Below, in pieces: positions 52,954-61,419 of a stretch of 64,000 bases of DNA. The stretch spans positions 620,001-684,000 of the forward strand of contig NZ_JAGSYC010000025.1 in NCBI RefSeq assembly GCF_025685545.1. The letters run 5' to 3'. The stretch comes from Granulicella paludicola (lineage in GTDB: Bacteria; Acidobacteriota; Terriglobia; Terriglobales; Acidobacteriaceae). A program made the position numbers and the translations under genes. Below the pieces are notes generated by a model, which made no database searches, was not told the origin of the DNA, and saw only the letters and a program-made list of their open reading frames with translations. Every line of letters starts with the position of its first letter. Position 1 is the first letter of the stretch.

Positions 52954-53223
52954 ATGGAGACGAGTCGCGAGCGGACAAAACTGATCAACCGAGCCAAGCG
53001 AATTCATGGGCAGGTGGAGTCAGTGGAGCGCAGTTTGATTGAGGGGCGGGAGTGTTCGGATGTGCTGATGCTGCTGGCGGCGGTGCGCGGCGGGATCGAT
53101 GGATTGATGGCGGAGGTGTTGGAAGATCACATCCGCCTTCATCTTGTGGGGCCGAAGGCCCAGGCGCTGACGCCTGAGCTTGGGGAAGAGTTGATTGATC
53201 TGGTGCGGGCGTATATGAAGTAG
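52954..53223 (+). CDS. RcnR/FrmR/CsoR-family metal- or formaldehyde-sensing repressor
   Basis: All-helical DNA-binding repressor of the DUF156 family, 89 residues from METSRERTKL. The candidate ligands are Cys34 (RECSDVLML), His59 and His63 (LEDHIRLHLVG). This is the Cys-His-His pattern of RcnR-type nickel/cobalt sensors; the CsoR second Cys is replaced by His63, and the RcnR N-terminal His is missing, so nickel/cobalt, formaldehyde or another ligand is open. Start: ATG 52954 has ggaggga at a good distance; ATG 52942 and 52951 are also in frame, but 52942 lies in the operator. Confidence 0.88.
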   Translation: METSRERTKLINRAKRIHGQVESVERSLIEGRECSDVLMLLAAVRGGIDGLMAEVLEDHIRLHLVGPKAQALTPELGEELIDLVRAYMK

Positions 53224-53226
53224 CGT

Positions 53227-53448
53227 CTACTTGCGGGTGATGCCGACGCCGACGAGCACGACGCCGCCGACTAGGCAGATGAGGCTTGCCGCGGGCGGGA
53301 TGGGTACGGTCTTCTTCTGCTCGTGCGAGACCTGCAGCGGGCCGAGGTCGACGTCCTTCTTCTCATGCGTGAAGCTGAAGCCGCCGAGGGCAAAGCCGAC
53401 GATGCCGACGAGGATGAGGATCGCGCCGATGATGGTTGCTGGTTTCAT
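53227..53448 (-). CDS. Small membrane protein
   Basis: A 73-residue protein with two membrane helices (IIGAILILVGIVGFALGG and AASLICLVGGVVLVGVGITRK) flanking a short charged segment with THEKKDVDLGPLQVSHEQKK. This layout resembles DUF3185-type small membrane proteins common in acidobacteria. Function unknown. ATG 53448; upstream frame is not supported. Convergent with the regulator, 3 bases apart. Confidence 0.65.
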   Translation of the reverse strand: MKPATIIGAILILVGIVGFALGGFSFTHEKKDVDLGPLQVSHEQKKTVPIPPAASLICLVGGVVLVGVGITRK

Positions 53449-53609
53449 GGTGTAGAAAACTCCGTGCTGAAATGTCAGTCGTTTCGTGAGATGCAAATTG
53501 AGGTTAACATCGCGTTTGACTTTCTTCTCCGTCGGTTTTACTTTCGAGCTACACGGGAAAGGAGGATGGTCCAAACCTTATGAAAATTGACAGTACATGT
53601 AGCACCACA

Positions 53610-53774
53610 ACACGTGAGGTGACTGAGGCTTAGAGCATCCGTTGCTCTAGTCCTGGCGGCTTTTCGTCGAACGACCATAAGTCCTGCCGAGGCCCATCCG
53701 TAACGGATGCCTCAGGTCAACCCAAACAGATCACCGCATATCGGCTCGTCCTTCGGGACGGGCCGATTGTGTTT
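53610..53774 (+). ncRNA. Structured RNA candidate upstream of thiG, with terminator
   Basis: Conceptually folds into a closing stem ggtgactgagg (53618-53628) with cctcaggtcaacc (53710-53722), containing hairpin TAGAGCA-tccgt-TGCTCTA (53631-53649) and hairpin CATCCG-taa-CGGATG (53695-53709). Bases 709-713 of the closing stem can instead pair with gaggc at 53689-53693, giving an alternative longer hairpin. It ends in a terminator: atcggctcgtcc-ttcg-ggacgggccgat (53740-53767) plus tgtgttt. No TPP-box motifs seen. It may be an sRNA, an attenuator for thiG, or another repeat family. Part of a 351-base gap (53449-53799) without a gene. Confidence 0.5.
53740..53774 (+). terminator. Terminator before thiG
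   Basis: 12-base stem with one G:T pair around a stable ttcg tetraloop, then tgtgttt; located 26 bases before thiG. Confidence 0.8.
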
Positions 53775-53799
53775 GCGGCGGCGGATTTAGGATAGAGGG

Positions 53800-54570
53800 A
53801 TGGATGAATTGGTCATTGCAGGAAGAACGTTTCGGTCGCGGCTGATTGTTGGCACAGGGAAGTACAAGGATGGCGCGGAGACGAAGGCCGCCATTGAGGC
53901 CTCCGGCGCGGAGATGGTGACGGTCGCGGTGCGGCGCGTGAATCTGGATCGCAGCAAGGAGTCGCTGCTGGATTTCATCGATCCGAAGAAGTATTTTTTA
54001 CTGCCGAATACGGCAGGCTGCTACACGGCGGAGGAGGCGATCCGCGCGGCTCGGCTGGGGCGTGAGGTGGGGCTTTCTGACTGGGTGAAGATCGAGGTGA
54101 TCGGCGATCAGGCAACGCTGTATCCCGATGTGCAGGCGACGGTGGAGGCGACGAAGGTGCTGGTGAAGGAAGGCTTCACCGTTCTGCCGTATACGACCGA
54201 CGATATTGTGTTTGCGAAGCGGCTGATCGATGTAGGCGCGGCTGCGGTGATGCCGCTGGGAGCTCCGATTGGGACAGGGCTGGGCATGGCAAATACGTAT
54301 ACGCTGCGGATGATGCGCGAGCTGATCACGGAGGTACCGCTGGTGGTGGATGCGGGCTTGGGAACGGCGAGCGATGCGGCGCTGGCGATGGAGCTGGGCT
54401 TCGATGCCGTGCTGCTGAATACGGCGATGGCGGCTTCGAAGAACCCTGTGCTGATGTCGAGCGCAATGAAGAAGGGTGTCGAAGCGGGGCGTGAGGCGTT
54501 TCTGGCGGGGAGGATGCCGAAGAAGCTGTATGCGACGGCCAGTTCGCCGCTGGAGGGGATTTCGCGGTGA
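53800..54570 (+). CDS. thiG: Thiazole synthase ThiG
   Basis: Makes the thiazole phosphate moiety of thiamine from deoxyxylulose phosphate, dehydroglycine/glycine imine and the sulfur carrier ThiS. The 256-residue TIM barrel has [14 protein letters not shown], the Schiff-base lysine in [44 protein letters not shown] and [18 protein letters not shown]. It stands alone: no thiC, thiE, thiS or thiO in the window. gaggg about five bases before ATG 53800. Confidence 0.96.
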   Translation: MDELVIAGRTFRSRLIVGTGKYKDGAETKAAIEASGAEMVTVAVRRVNLDRSKESLLDFIDPKKYFLLPNTAGCYTAEEAIRAARLGREVGLSDWVKIEVIGDQATLYPDVQATVEATKVLVKEGFTVLPYTTDDIVFAKRLIDVGAAAVMPLGAPIGTGLGMANTYTLRMMRELITEVPLVVDAGLGTASDAALAMELGFDAVLLNTAMAASKNPVLMSSAMKKGVEAGREAFLAGRMPKKLYATASSPLEGISR

Positions 54571-54610
54571 TCGTCAGTCGAGGCCGTGTTTTGATAGGCA
54601 TAATATCTTC

Positions 54611-55099
54611 ATGTCTCGACGTGATATCTGGTTAGTAGTGTTGAAACTCCTAATGTGGATCGGACTGGTTCAGGGAATAATCTGGACTCTGCTCACCTTG
54701 GGGTTTGCTGCCCACACGCTCATCTTTATAGCGCGATCCATCACGACCACTGGAACGATCGTCGAGCTTCGAGAGAAGCAAGACGATGAAGGCAGTGTGA
54801 CGTACGAGCCGGCCTTCACGTTTTCGCTAAAAGATGGCAATCAGCAGGCGGTCGTATCAAACGTAGGTTCGAACTCGTCGCCTTTTGAAGTGGGTCAGAA
54901 GGTCCCCGTCCGTTACGAGCCAGATGATCCGTCTGATGCGGCGATCAATAGCTTCGGCCAAACATGGGGCTTTTCCATAGGGTTTGGAATTGCCGCCATT
55001 GTTATGACTTTGTTCGGGCTGTTTTTCCGGTGGCGCGTCAACAAGCGTGAGGCGCGGCCACGCAACCTCAGTAAAATCCAATCGCTTGAACACATTTGA
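54611..55099 (+). CDS. DUF3592-like membrane protein
   Basis: A 162-residue protein with N- and C-terminal membrane segments (LLMWIGLVQGIIWTLLTLGF and TWGFSIGFGIAAIVMTLFGLFF) and a beta domain with TTTGTIVELREKQDDEGSVTYEPAFTF and KVPVRYEPDDPSDAAINSF, the DUF3592 pattern. Start MSRRDIW at 54611. It is clearly AT-richer than thiG before it, which suggests later acquisition. The frame upstream overlaps thiG and is not used. Confidence 0.72.
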   Translation: MSRRDIWLVVLKLLMWIGLVQGIIWTLLTLGFAAHTLIFIARSITTTGTIVELREKQDDEGSVTYEPAFTFSLKDGNQQAVVSNVGSNSSPFEVGQKVPVRYEPDDPSDAAINSFGQTWGFSIGFGIAAIVMTLFGLFFRWRVNKREARPRNLSKIQSLEHI

Positions 55100-55118
55100 G
55101 CGGTTGACAAGATTGTGT

Positions 55119-55202
55119 CGGGCCTTCAGCCCTCAGATTGCTTTTTGCCACCGAACCCAGGGCTACGCCCTGGGCTGGTATGTGGCCGCGCCGCTGGCGC
55201 TA
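55119..55202. repeat. Stem-loop repeat (family C)
   Basis: CGGGCC-ttca-GCCC-like loop, then CCAGGGC-tac-GCCCTGG (perfect stem) followed by gctggtat, then GGCCGCGCCGCTGGCGCT. Same order as 13115-13196. A family A/B relative follows at 55215-55267. Confidence 0.65.
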
Positions 55203-55214
55203 AACAAAGACAAA

Positions 55215-55267
55215 CGCAGATTCCCCGTTCAACTTCGCTCAGGGCAGGCTCTTCGGGAATGACAAAC
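55215..55267. repeat. Hairpin repeat (family A/B hybrid)
   Basis: gcagattccccgttcaactt, cgctcagggcaggctcttcg, ggaatgacaaac: a family A repeat with a family B centre. Confidence 0.65.
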
Positions 55268-55305
55268 CAAAAGAGAGACTGTCTTGGAGGAAGATTCAGG
55301 TTGCT

Positions 55306-56658
55306 TTAGTCGAGCGTGTACATCGCAAGACCGCTGAGGAGTTTGGGGTAGAAGTCCGTCGACTTCTGCGGCATCACTTCGAGGTTGAGGGAGACTTCCT
55401 TCATCTGCTCCAGCGTTACCGGCTTGATGAGGAAGGCCACATCTGCGTTGCCGCTGCCGACCTGTTGCAGGGCTTCGGTGGCTTCGCGGAGGTAGCGGAC
55501 GTTATTACCGGCACGGACCTTCTCTTCGTTCAGGCCGAGGAGGTTTTCGAGTACGACCTTGTGCAGCTGGACGACGTCGAGCTGCTGCTGACGGGGGGAA
55601 AGATGCGCGAGCAGCGGAGCGATGGCCTCGGGCTTGGGAGTAAGCAGGAAATCGCCGTCGCGGGTGGCTGCTATGAAGGCGATGCCGGGTGTCTCGTTCA
55701 GGTGCTGGAGCAGGCCAGGTGCGCCGGGCAGATGACCGTCGGGGGTGGCGTGAATCTCTTCGACGGTGAAGAACTTCTCCGCCTTGTCCGCGAAGGCGTG
55801 GCCGCTGAAGTCGGGCAGGCCGAAGGCGACGCGGTGCGTGGGCAGGATGGTGATGCCCGGGGCGTCGGCGTTGACGAAGGTCATCATCATGGCCTGCTCA
55901 GGGAAGGCGGGTGCCGGCAGGCCTTCGGGCGTGGTCTTTGGTGCGGCCTTCGGGTCGACGCCGAGCTCGGCGGCGCGCTCGAACATGTAGGTCGTTGAGG
56001 TCTCATAGCGGTGGTGGCCGTCGGCGATGAGCAGCCACTTGTCCTCCATTGTGGCGAGGACCTTCTGGATCAGCGCGGGGTCGGTGAGCTTCCAGACGCG
56101 GTGGATGACGTCGTACTCGTCGGTGATTTCGAGCTCCGGCGCGGCACCGTCGGCGAAGATGATCTTCTCGGCCGTGAAGGTAGGGTCGGAGTAGAGCATG
56201 TAGATCTGCTCGCAGTAAGCGCGGGTGGCCTTGAAGAGCGAGAGGCGATCGGACTTGTGCTTGGGGAAGGTCTGCTCGTGGCGATAGACGACCTTGTCGG
56301 CGTAGTCGGAGAGCTGGGCGAGGGCGATGAAGCCGCGGCGTTCGCGGACCTCTTCGGTGCCGGGGACCTTGTAAGTCTGGGAGTAGCCGTAGAGCGCGGG
56401 CTCGGACTCTTCCTTGAGGATGCCCTCCTTACGAAAGTCGTTGAGGGTGGCGGCGGCGCGGGTGTAGACGTTCTCGGTGTCATTGTCGCCGGGCAGGTGC
56501 TTACCGAGGATGACGCGGATCAGGTTGTAGGGGCTCGCCGCATAGTAGGCGTCCTGCATGGCCGGGGAGATCTTGTCATACGGCTGGGTAACGACGTCGG
56601 TCATGTTGACGCGGGCTGGATCGTAACGGAGGGCGCGGAACGGATAAAGGCGAGCCAT
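55306..56658 (-). CDS. DUF1015 family protein
   Basis: A 450-residue protein of the DUF1015 family, widespread but of unknown biochemical function. Family motifs: FRALRYDP and DVVTQPYDKISPAMQ near the N-terminus, PYNLIRVILG, RRGFIALAQLSDYADKVVYRHEQTFPKHKSDRLSLFKATRA, and LLIADGHHRYETS. Complete, starting MARLYPFRAL. Neighbours give no clue. Confidence 0.88.
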   Translation of the reverse strand: MARLYPFRALRYDPARVNMTDVVTQPYDKISPAMQDAYYAASPYNLIRVILGKHLPGDNDTENVYTRAAATLNDFRKEGILKEESEPALYGYSQTYKVPGTEEVRERRGFIALAQLSDYADKVVYRHEQTFPKHKSDRLSLFKATRAYCEQIYMLYSDPTFTAEKIIFADGAAPELEITDEYDVIHRVWKLTDPALIQKVLATMEDKWLLIADGHHRYETSTTYMFERAAELGVDPKAAPKTTPEGLPAPAFPEQAMMMTFVNADAPGITILPTHRVAFGLPDFSGHAFADKAEKFFTVEEIHATPDGHLPGAPGLLQHLNETPGIAFIAATRDGDFLLTPKPEAIAPLLAHLSPRQQQLDVVQLHKVVLENLLGLNEEKVRAGNNVRYLREATEALQQVGSGNADVAFLIKPVTLEQMKEVSLNLEVMPQKSTDFYPKLLSGLAMYTLD

Positions 56659-56805
56659 ATGGATGATTGTACTTTTGATGGCTGTGCAGAGGGGTATCCC
56701 AGGTAGTTTGGTCGCCTGCGAAGGTCACCGACCCCTTGACATCTATTTTGTATTTATTACGGGTGAATGTTCATTTTTATGATTGATAGTCGTAGAATGC
56801 TGCTT

Positions 56806-58464
56806 ATGAATCGACGGACTCTGCTCTCCCTCTCTGCTCGTGCCGGACTTGTGGCTGCTCTTCCTCGACTGGCTTTGGCTGCTCCTGCTGTTGCAGAGGG
56901 GCGCGCCGTGGCGCGGCCTACGCCGGATCAGGCGCGGTGGCAGGACCTCGAGATGGGCATGTTCATTCACTTTGGGAATGAGACCTATCAGAACGGCCGA
57001 CCGGGTTCGTACACGGTGCAGCCGTCTGAGGTGAACCCGGTGAATCTCGATACGGATGAATGGGCGAAGACCGCGCTGGCTGCTGGGGCGCGGTACATCG
57101 TGTTTGTGGCGAAGCATCAGTATGGATTTTGCTGCTGGCAGACGAAGACGACGGATTTCGGTTTAAAGAGTTCGCCGTGGAAGAACGGCAAGGGCGACAT
57201 CATGCGTGAGCTGCAGGCTTCGTGCAAGAAGTTCGGGCTGGGGCTTGGGGTCTATCTATCGCCGCGGGACGATCACTTTGGGGCGGCGACTGGCGGCATC
57301 TGCAAGACGCCGGAGGAGCAGAAGAAGTATGACGCGATCTATCGCGAACAACTGACGGAGTTGTTGAGCGAGTATGGAGAGCTGGTCGAGGTTTGGTTCG
57401 ATGGAGCGACCGCGACGCCGGTGGGCGATATCCTGAAGAAGTATCAGCCGCATGTGGCTGTGTTTCAGGGGCCGAACGCGACGATTCGATGGGTGGGCAA
57501 TGAGGATGGCTTTGCCCCGTATCCCTGCTGGAACGGCATTGAGCGTCGCGATGCGGTACACGGAACGGCGACGGCGCTGGATGGAACTCCGGACGGCGAC
57601 GTATGGTTGCCGAACGAGGTGGATGTGTCAATTCGTCGGCCGGACTGGTTCTGGACGCCGACGGATGCGAACAAGGTGCTGACGGAGGAGCAGCTGCTCT
57701 CGATCTACTACCGTTCGGTGGGGCGCGGAGGTCAGCTGTTGTTGAACCTGCCGCCCAATCCGACGGGACGCTTCGATGCAGCGGATGCAGAGGCCGCGGC
57801 GAAGCTGGGCGCTGAGGTGAAGCGCCGGTTTGGTAAGTCTGTGGCAGAGACGTCTGGCGAAGGACGTGCTGTGACGTTGATGTTGAAGGCGCCTGTGCGG
57901 ATCGATACGGTCATGCTGCAGGAAGACACGATGAAGGGGGAGCGGGTACGCGGTTATCGGTTGGAAGGCCGAGTTGAGAGGGCGTGGGTGGCACTGGGTG
58001 AAGGCTCGGCGATTGGGCAGAAACGGATTCAGCCGGTGAAGCCGGTGACCGTGGAGGCATTGCGTGTGGTGGCTACGAAGTCTGTCGGCACGATGACGCT
58101 GCGGCGGCTGGCCGTGTTCGATACGGGCATGGCGCCGCCGTCGGATTGGAATGCGGCTTCGTCGCTGTGGGCGCCAGACCTGGTGGGCGGCTGGAAGGGT
58201 GGCCACTTCGATCTGGATCTGCATGGGCATACCAAGGAGGCGGCGCAGTATCGTCTGCGGCTGGTGGCGAGCGAAGGTGCGGTGACGGGGATCAGCGATG
58301 TTGCGCTGATGCTGGGCGGAGCGCCGCAGCCGAAGATGCTGAAGAAGGTGCCGGGCAAGCCAAATGAACTGATTCTGGATGTGACGGGAATGGGCGACTC
58401 GGGGACGATCTCCGGAACGGTTGAAGGCGCAGCGAGCGGGCAGATTCTGCTGGGCAAGCTGTAA
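56806..58464 (+). CDS. Exported alpha-L-fucosidase, GH29
   Basis: Removes alpha-linked fucose from glycans. From MNRRTLLSLSARAGLVAALP it is 552 residues with a Tat-like signal. The catalytic barrel shows MGMFIHFGNETY, GARYIVFVAKHQYGFCCWQTKTTDFGLKSSPW, the nucleophile Asp in LVEVWFDGA, and IYYRSVGRGGQLLLNLPPNPTGRF. A C-terminal ~150-residue beta domain follows. Starts 56797 and 56767 are also in frame; no clear ribosome site decides. The GH2 enzyme at 18843 suggests that plant or microbial polysaccharides are used. Confidence 0.9.
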   Translation: MNRRTLLSLSARAGLVAALPRLALAAPAVAEGRAVARPTPDQARWQDLEMGMFIHFGNETYQNGRPGSYTVQPSEVNPVNLDTDEWAKTALAAGARYIVFVAKHQYGFCCWQTKTTDFGLKSSPWKNGKGDIMRELQASCKKFGLGLGVYLSPRDDHFGAATGGICKTPEEQKKYDAIYREQLTELLSEYGELVEVWFDGATATPVGDILKKYQPHVAVFQGPNATIRWVGNEDGFAPYPCWNGIERRDAVHGTATALDGTPDGDVWLPNEVDVSIRRPDWFWTPTDANKVLTEEQLLSIYYRSVGRGGQLLLNLPPNPTGRFDAADAEAAAKLGAEVKRRFGKSVAETSGEGRAVTLMLKAPVRIDTVMLQEDTMKGERVRGYRLEGRVERAWVALGEGSAIGQKRIQPVKPVTVEALRVVATKSVGTMTLRRLAVFDTGMAPPSDWNAASSLWAPDLVGGWKGGHFDLDLHGHTKEAAQYRLRLVASEGAVTGISDVALMLGGAPQPKMLKKVPGKPNELILDVTGMGDSGTISGTVEGAASGQILLGKL

Positions 58465-58510
58465 GCGGGGGCCTCTGCCATGGAGATTGCGGAGGCGATA
58501 CGATGAAGCC

Positions 58511-59176
58511 ATGGATGAGAAGTTCAGGGCGGATGCTGTCCAGATCGATTTGAAGACGTGGGAGCGTGGACCGCTTTTTGGGTTATTCAGCGGATTTACA
58601 GACCCCTACCACGGGGTCTGTATCCGTGTGGATTGCACAGAGTCGTTTCGTTTTGCGAAGGACAGCGGGCTCTCAGTATTTCTTACGCTGCTGCATCGAT
58701 CGCTGGTGGCGGCGAACGCGGTTGAAAACTTCAGAACTCGTGTGGTCGATGGAGCTGTGTGGGAGTACGGCACGATCCATGGCGGCAGCGCTGTGGGTCG
58801 CGCAAACGGGACGATTGGTTTTGGCGACTATGTCTATCAGCGAGAGCTTGTGCCGTTTGTGCGTGCCGCCTCGGCTGAGGTGGAGCGCGTAAAGAGCCGC
58901 GATGATCTGGAGCGGTCGTCCCATCAAAATTTGATCCGCTACTCGGTGTTGCCATGGTTCGACTTCACGTCGATCTCACATGCGATGAATCTTTCAAAGC
59001 CTGATTCCGCGCCGAAGATTACGTTTGGCAAGATCACGGAGGCTGGCGGTCGGAGCACGATGCCGGTGTCGATTCATGTGCATCATGGGCTTGCGGACGG
59101 GTCGCATGTAGCCCAGTTCGTAGAGCGCTTTGAGCAGGCTTTGGAGTCGCCTGAAGCGCTGGAGTTGGGGTTGTAG
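58511..59176 (+). CDS. Chloramphenicol acetyltransferase-like protein
   Basis: A 221-residue protein of the classical trimeric CAT fold. The catalytic histidine motif is HVHHGLADGSHVAQF (compare HHAVCDGFHV in known CAT enzymes), and the N-terminal FRADAVQIDLKTWERGPLFGLFSGFTDPYHGVCIRVDC is also family-like. Length fits. Several soil bacteria carry such chromosomal relatives, and the true substrate is not proven. Start ATG 58511 with ATG 58503 out of frame. Nine bases separate it from the next gene. Confidence 0.85.
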   Translation: MDEKFRADAVQIDLKTWERGPLFGLFSGFTDPYHGVCIRVDCTESFRFAKDSGLSVFLTLLHRSLVAANAVENFRTRVVDGAVWEYGTIHGGSAVGRANGTIGFGDYVYQRELVPFVRAASAEVERVKSRDDLERSSHQNLIRYSVLPWFDFTSISHAMNLSKPDSAPKITFGKITEAGGRSTMPVSIHVHHGLADGSHVAQFVERFEQALESPEALELGL

Positions 59177-59185
59177 ACTGGGTCG

Positions 59186-59713
59186 ATGGTGCTGATCGAG
59201 GCGGTCGACGCAGATTTGAGCGAAGTGGCGGCGCTGGCAAATGTGGCCTATCGGAGTGCGGGCGACGGTGCCAGCTGGAACTCGGAGACAGGGATTATCG
59301 CGGGTGTGCGAACGACCGAAGAGGCGTTGCGTGAAGATGTGGCCGCGAAGCCGAAGGCGAGGCTGATGCTATGGCGCGATGAGGCTTCAGGTGAATTGTT
59401 GGGGACGGTCTGGCTGGAGCCAAAGTCCGCGGAGACGTGGTATCTGGGGCTGTTGACGGTGCGGCCGGGATTGCAGAACCAGGGAAAGGGGCGGCAGTTG
59501 CTGGCGGCTGCAGAGTCCGACCTGCGTGAGCGTGGAGCAAGCCGAGTGCGGATGACCGTGCTCAATGTTCGCGCAGGGCTGATCGCCTGGTACGAGCGGC
59601 GTGGGTATGCGCTGACCGGCGAGCGCGAGGAGTTTCCGTATGGGGACGAGCGGTTTGGGACGCCGCTGCGGGACGATCTGTACTTTGTGGTGATGGAGCG
59701 GGCGATTGCTTAG
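59186..59713 (+). CDS. GNAT family N-acetyltransferase
   Basis: A 175-residue acetyl-CoA-dependent acyltransferase. The acetyl-CoA loop motif is visible as [24 protein letters not shown] (R-x-x-Q-G-x-G), followed by [27 protein letters not shown]. Substrate unknown. It follows the CAT-like gene by nine bases, suggesting cotranscription. Its stop overlaps the convergent MoaD-like stop. Confidence 0.88.
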   Translation: MVLIEAVDADLSEVAALANVAYRSAGDGASWNSETGIIAGVRTTEEALREDVAAKPKARLMLWRDEASGELLGTVWLEPKSAETWYLGLLTVRPGLQNQGKGRQLLAAAESDLRERGASRVRMTVLNVRAGLIAWYERRGYALTGEREEFPYGDERFGTPLRDDLYFVVMERAIA

Positions 59714-60012
59714 CCGCCTGCGATCCCCGCGATGATGAGCAGCGGCTCGCGGCCTTCTGCGACGCTGGTCGGGAGTGGAGCGTCGAGCGGGAGCTGGGAG
59801 ATGTCTTCCATCTCTGCGAAGAAGCGCAGAAAGGGGCGGCGTTGCTGCGTGTGATGGTCGCGGATGGTGCCGCGAAGTGCAGGGTAGGCCGCTTCGATGG
59901 CGTCGAGGATTGCGTTCAAAGTAATGGGAGGGGCGAGGGGCAGCGAAAGCTCGTGGGTGGGTATGCCTGCGAGCTGTCGGAGATGTTGGGGAAGTTCGAC
60001 GCGGATGAGCAT
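59710..60012 (-). CDS. MoaD/ThiS-family ubiquitin-like sulfur carrier
   Basis: A 100-residue protein with a beta-grasp pattern ([46 protein letters not shown]) ending in Gly-Gly (IAGIAGG), the C-terminus needed for thiocarboxylate formation in MoaD and ThiS. It is located 11 bases after a beta-propeller protein gene. It could serve molybdopterin or another sulfur-transfer step; no other Mo-cofactor genes are in the window. Start MLIRVEL at 60012, since the longer frame overlaps the next gene. Confidence 0.75.
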   Translation of the reverse strand: MLIRVELPQHLRQLAGIPTHELSLPLAPPITLNAILDAIEAAYPALRGTIRDHHTQQRRPFLRFFAEMEDISQLPLDAPLPTSVAEGREPLLIIAGIAGG

Positions 60013-60023
60013 GAGAGCGCGGT

Positions 60024-61139
60024 CTAAGGGAGTGTCTGGGCTTCGATGGAGAGAACCGCTGGAAGGTTCTGAGTGATGGCGCTCCAGGTATCGCCGCCGT
60101 CGGGCGAGCAGTAGACCTGGCCGCCGGTGGTGCCGAAGTAGATGCCGCAGTCGTCGAGCTGATCGACGGACATGGCATCGCGCAGAACGTTGACGTAACA
60201 ATCTTTCTGCGGGAGGCCTTTCGTCAGGGGTTCCCAATCATTGCCGCCGCAGCGCGAGCGATAGACCTTGAGCTCGCCGTCGAGGGGGAAGTGTTCGGAG
60301 TCGGACTTGATGGGGACGACGTAGACGGTGTCGGGCTGGTGGGCGTGGGTGTCGATGACGAAACCGAAGTCGGTGGGAAGATTGCCGCTGATCTTCGTCC
60401 ACTGATCTCCGGCATCGTCTGAGCGCATGACGTCCCAGTGCTTTTGCATGAAGAGCGTGTTGGGTCGGGCTGGGTTCATGGCCACGTGGTGGACGCAGTG
60501 GCCGACCTCGGCGGTGGGGTTGGGAATGTACTTGGAATAGAGACCTTTGTTGATGGGCTTCCATGTCTTCCCGCCATCGTCGGTGCGGAAGGCTCCGGCG
60601 GCGGAGATGGCGATGACCATGCGATCGGGGTTGGCCTTGTCGAGGATGATGGTGTGGAGACAGAGACCGCCTGCGCCAGGCTGCCAGGCTGGGCCGGTGG
60701 CGCTGCTGCGAAGGCCGGGAAGCTCGTGCCAGGAGAGGCCTGCGTCGGTGGTGCGAAAGAGTGCGGCATCTTCAACGCCCGCGTAGCAGGTATCGGGATC
60801 GGTGAGCGAGGGCTCGAGGTGCCAGACGCGTTTGAACTCCCAGGGGTGCGCTGTGCCGTCGTACCACTGGTGTGTGCCGGGAGTGCCGTCGTAGGCGAAT
60901 TTATTGCCGACCGGGTTCCAGGTGAGGCCACCATCGTCGGAGCGCTGAATCTGCTGGCCGAACCAGCCACTGGACTGTGAGGCGTAAAGGCGATTGGGAT
61001 CGGCGGGCGAGCCCTTGAGGTGATAGAGCTCCCAGCCCGGGAAGTGAGGTTGAGAGACGGTCCAGTTCTTGCGTGCGCCGTCGGCAGTGAGGACGAACGC
61101 ACCTTTTCTAGTTCCAACCAACAGTCGGACGGAGGACAT
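60024..61139 (-). CDS. BNR-repeat/sialidase-like beta-propeller protein
   Basis: A 371-residue protein with repeated Ser/Asp-x-Asp-x-Gly-x-x-Trp motifs ([55 protein letters not shown]), the BNR/Asp-box signature of sialidase-type and Ycf48-like propellers. No signal peptide is obvious, so it may be cytoplasmic. The adjoining MoaD-like gene starts 11 bases after its stop. Catalytic role unproven; many such proteins bind rather than cut. Confidence 0.82.
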   Translation of the reverse strand: MSSVRLLVGTRKGAFVLTADGARKNWTVSQPHFPGWELYHLKGSPADPNRLYASQSSGWFGQQIQRSDDGGLTWNPVGNKFAYDGTPGTHQWYDGTAHPWEFKRVWHLEPSLTDPDTCYAGVEDAALFRTTDAGLSWHELPGLRSSATGPAWQPGAGGLCLHTIILDKANPDRMVIAISAAGAFRTDDGGKTWKPINKGLYSKYIPNPTAEVGHCVHHVAMNPARPNTLFMQKHWDVMRSDDAGDQWTKISGNLPTDFGFVIDTHAHQPDTVYVVPIKSDSEHFPLDGELKVYRSRCGGNDWEPLTKGLPQKDCYVNVLRDAMSVDQLDDCGIYFGTTGGQVYCSPDGGDTWSAITQNLPAVLSIEAQTLP

Positions 61140-61419
61140 GGCTGTAGCTCCCTCAAAATTGCAAATGCAGGCGCGGCCAGTATAGGAGATGTGGGCGCAG
61201 GTGAGCAGCAGATTCTTCAGCGCCGCGCGATTTAGGAGGTTTGAACCACAGGGAGTTTTCGGATTCCTGCAACCCCAGGCGCTGGTTCTCCGTCGTAGGT
61301 TCTAACGGTTGGCTCTGCTGAGGTATCGCCGAAGAGCGGCGAGCTATCGTACATTGAAGAGGCGACTTTCTCGCTGCCGCGTTGGAATGCACCTGCGGCG
61401 CGTTGTTGCAAGGGGTTTT
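61140..61419. other. Divergent intergenic region
   Basis: About 280 bases between the propeller gene and the VWA gene. A leucine/arginine-rich frame extends the VWA gene upstream but lacks a good ribosome site. No recognisable RNA gene or repeat. Confidence 0.4.

Noticed and set aside
53610-53774. TPP riboswitch before thiG
   Set aside because: Expected conserved segments of the THI-box are not present and the fold is different; kept only as an unclassified structured RNA candidate.
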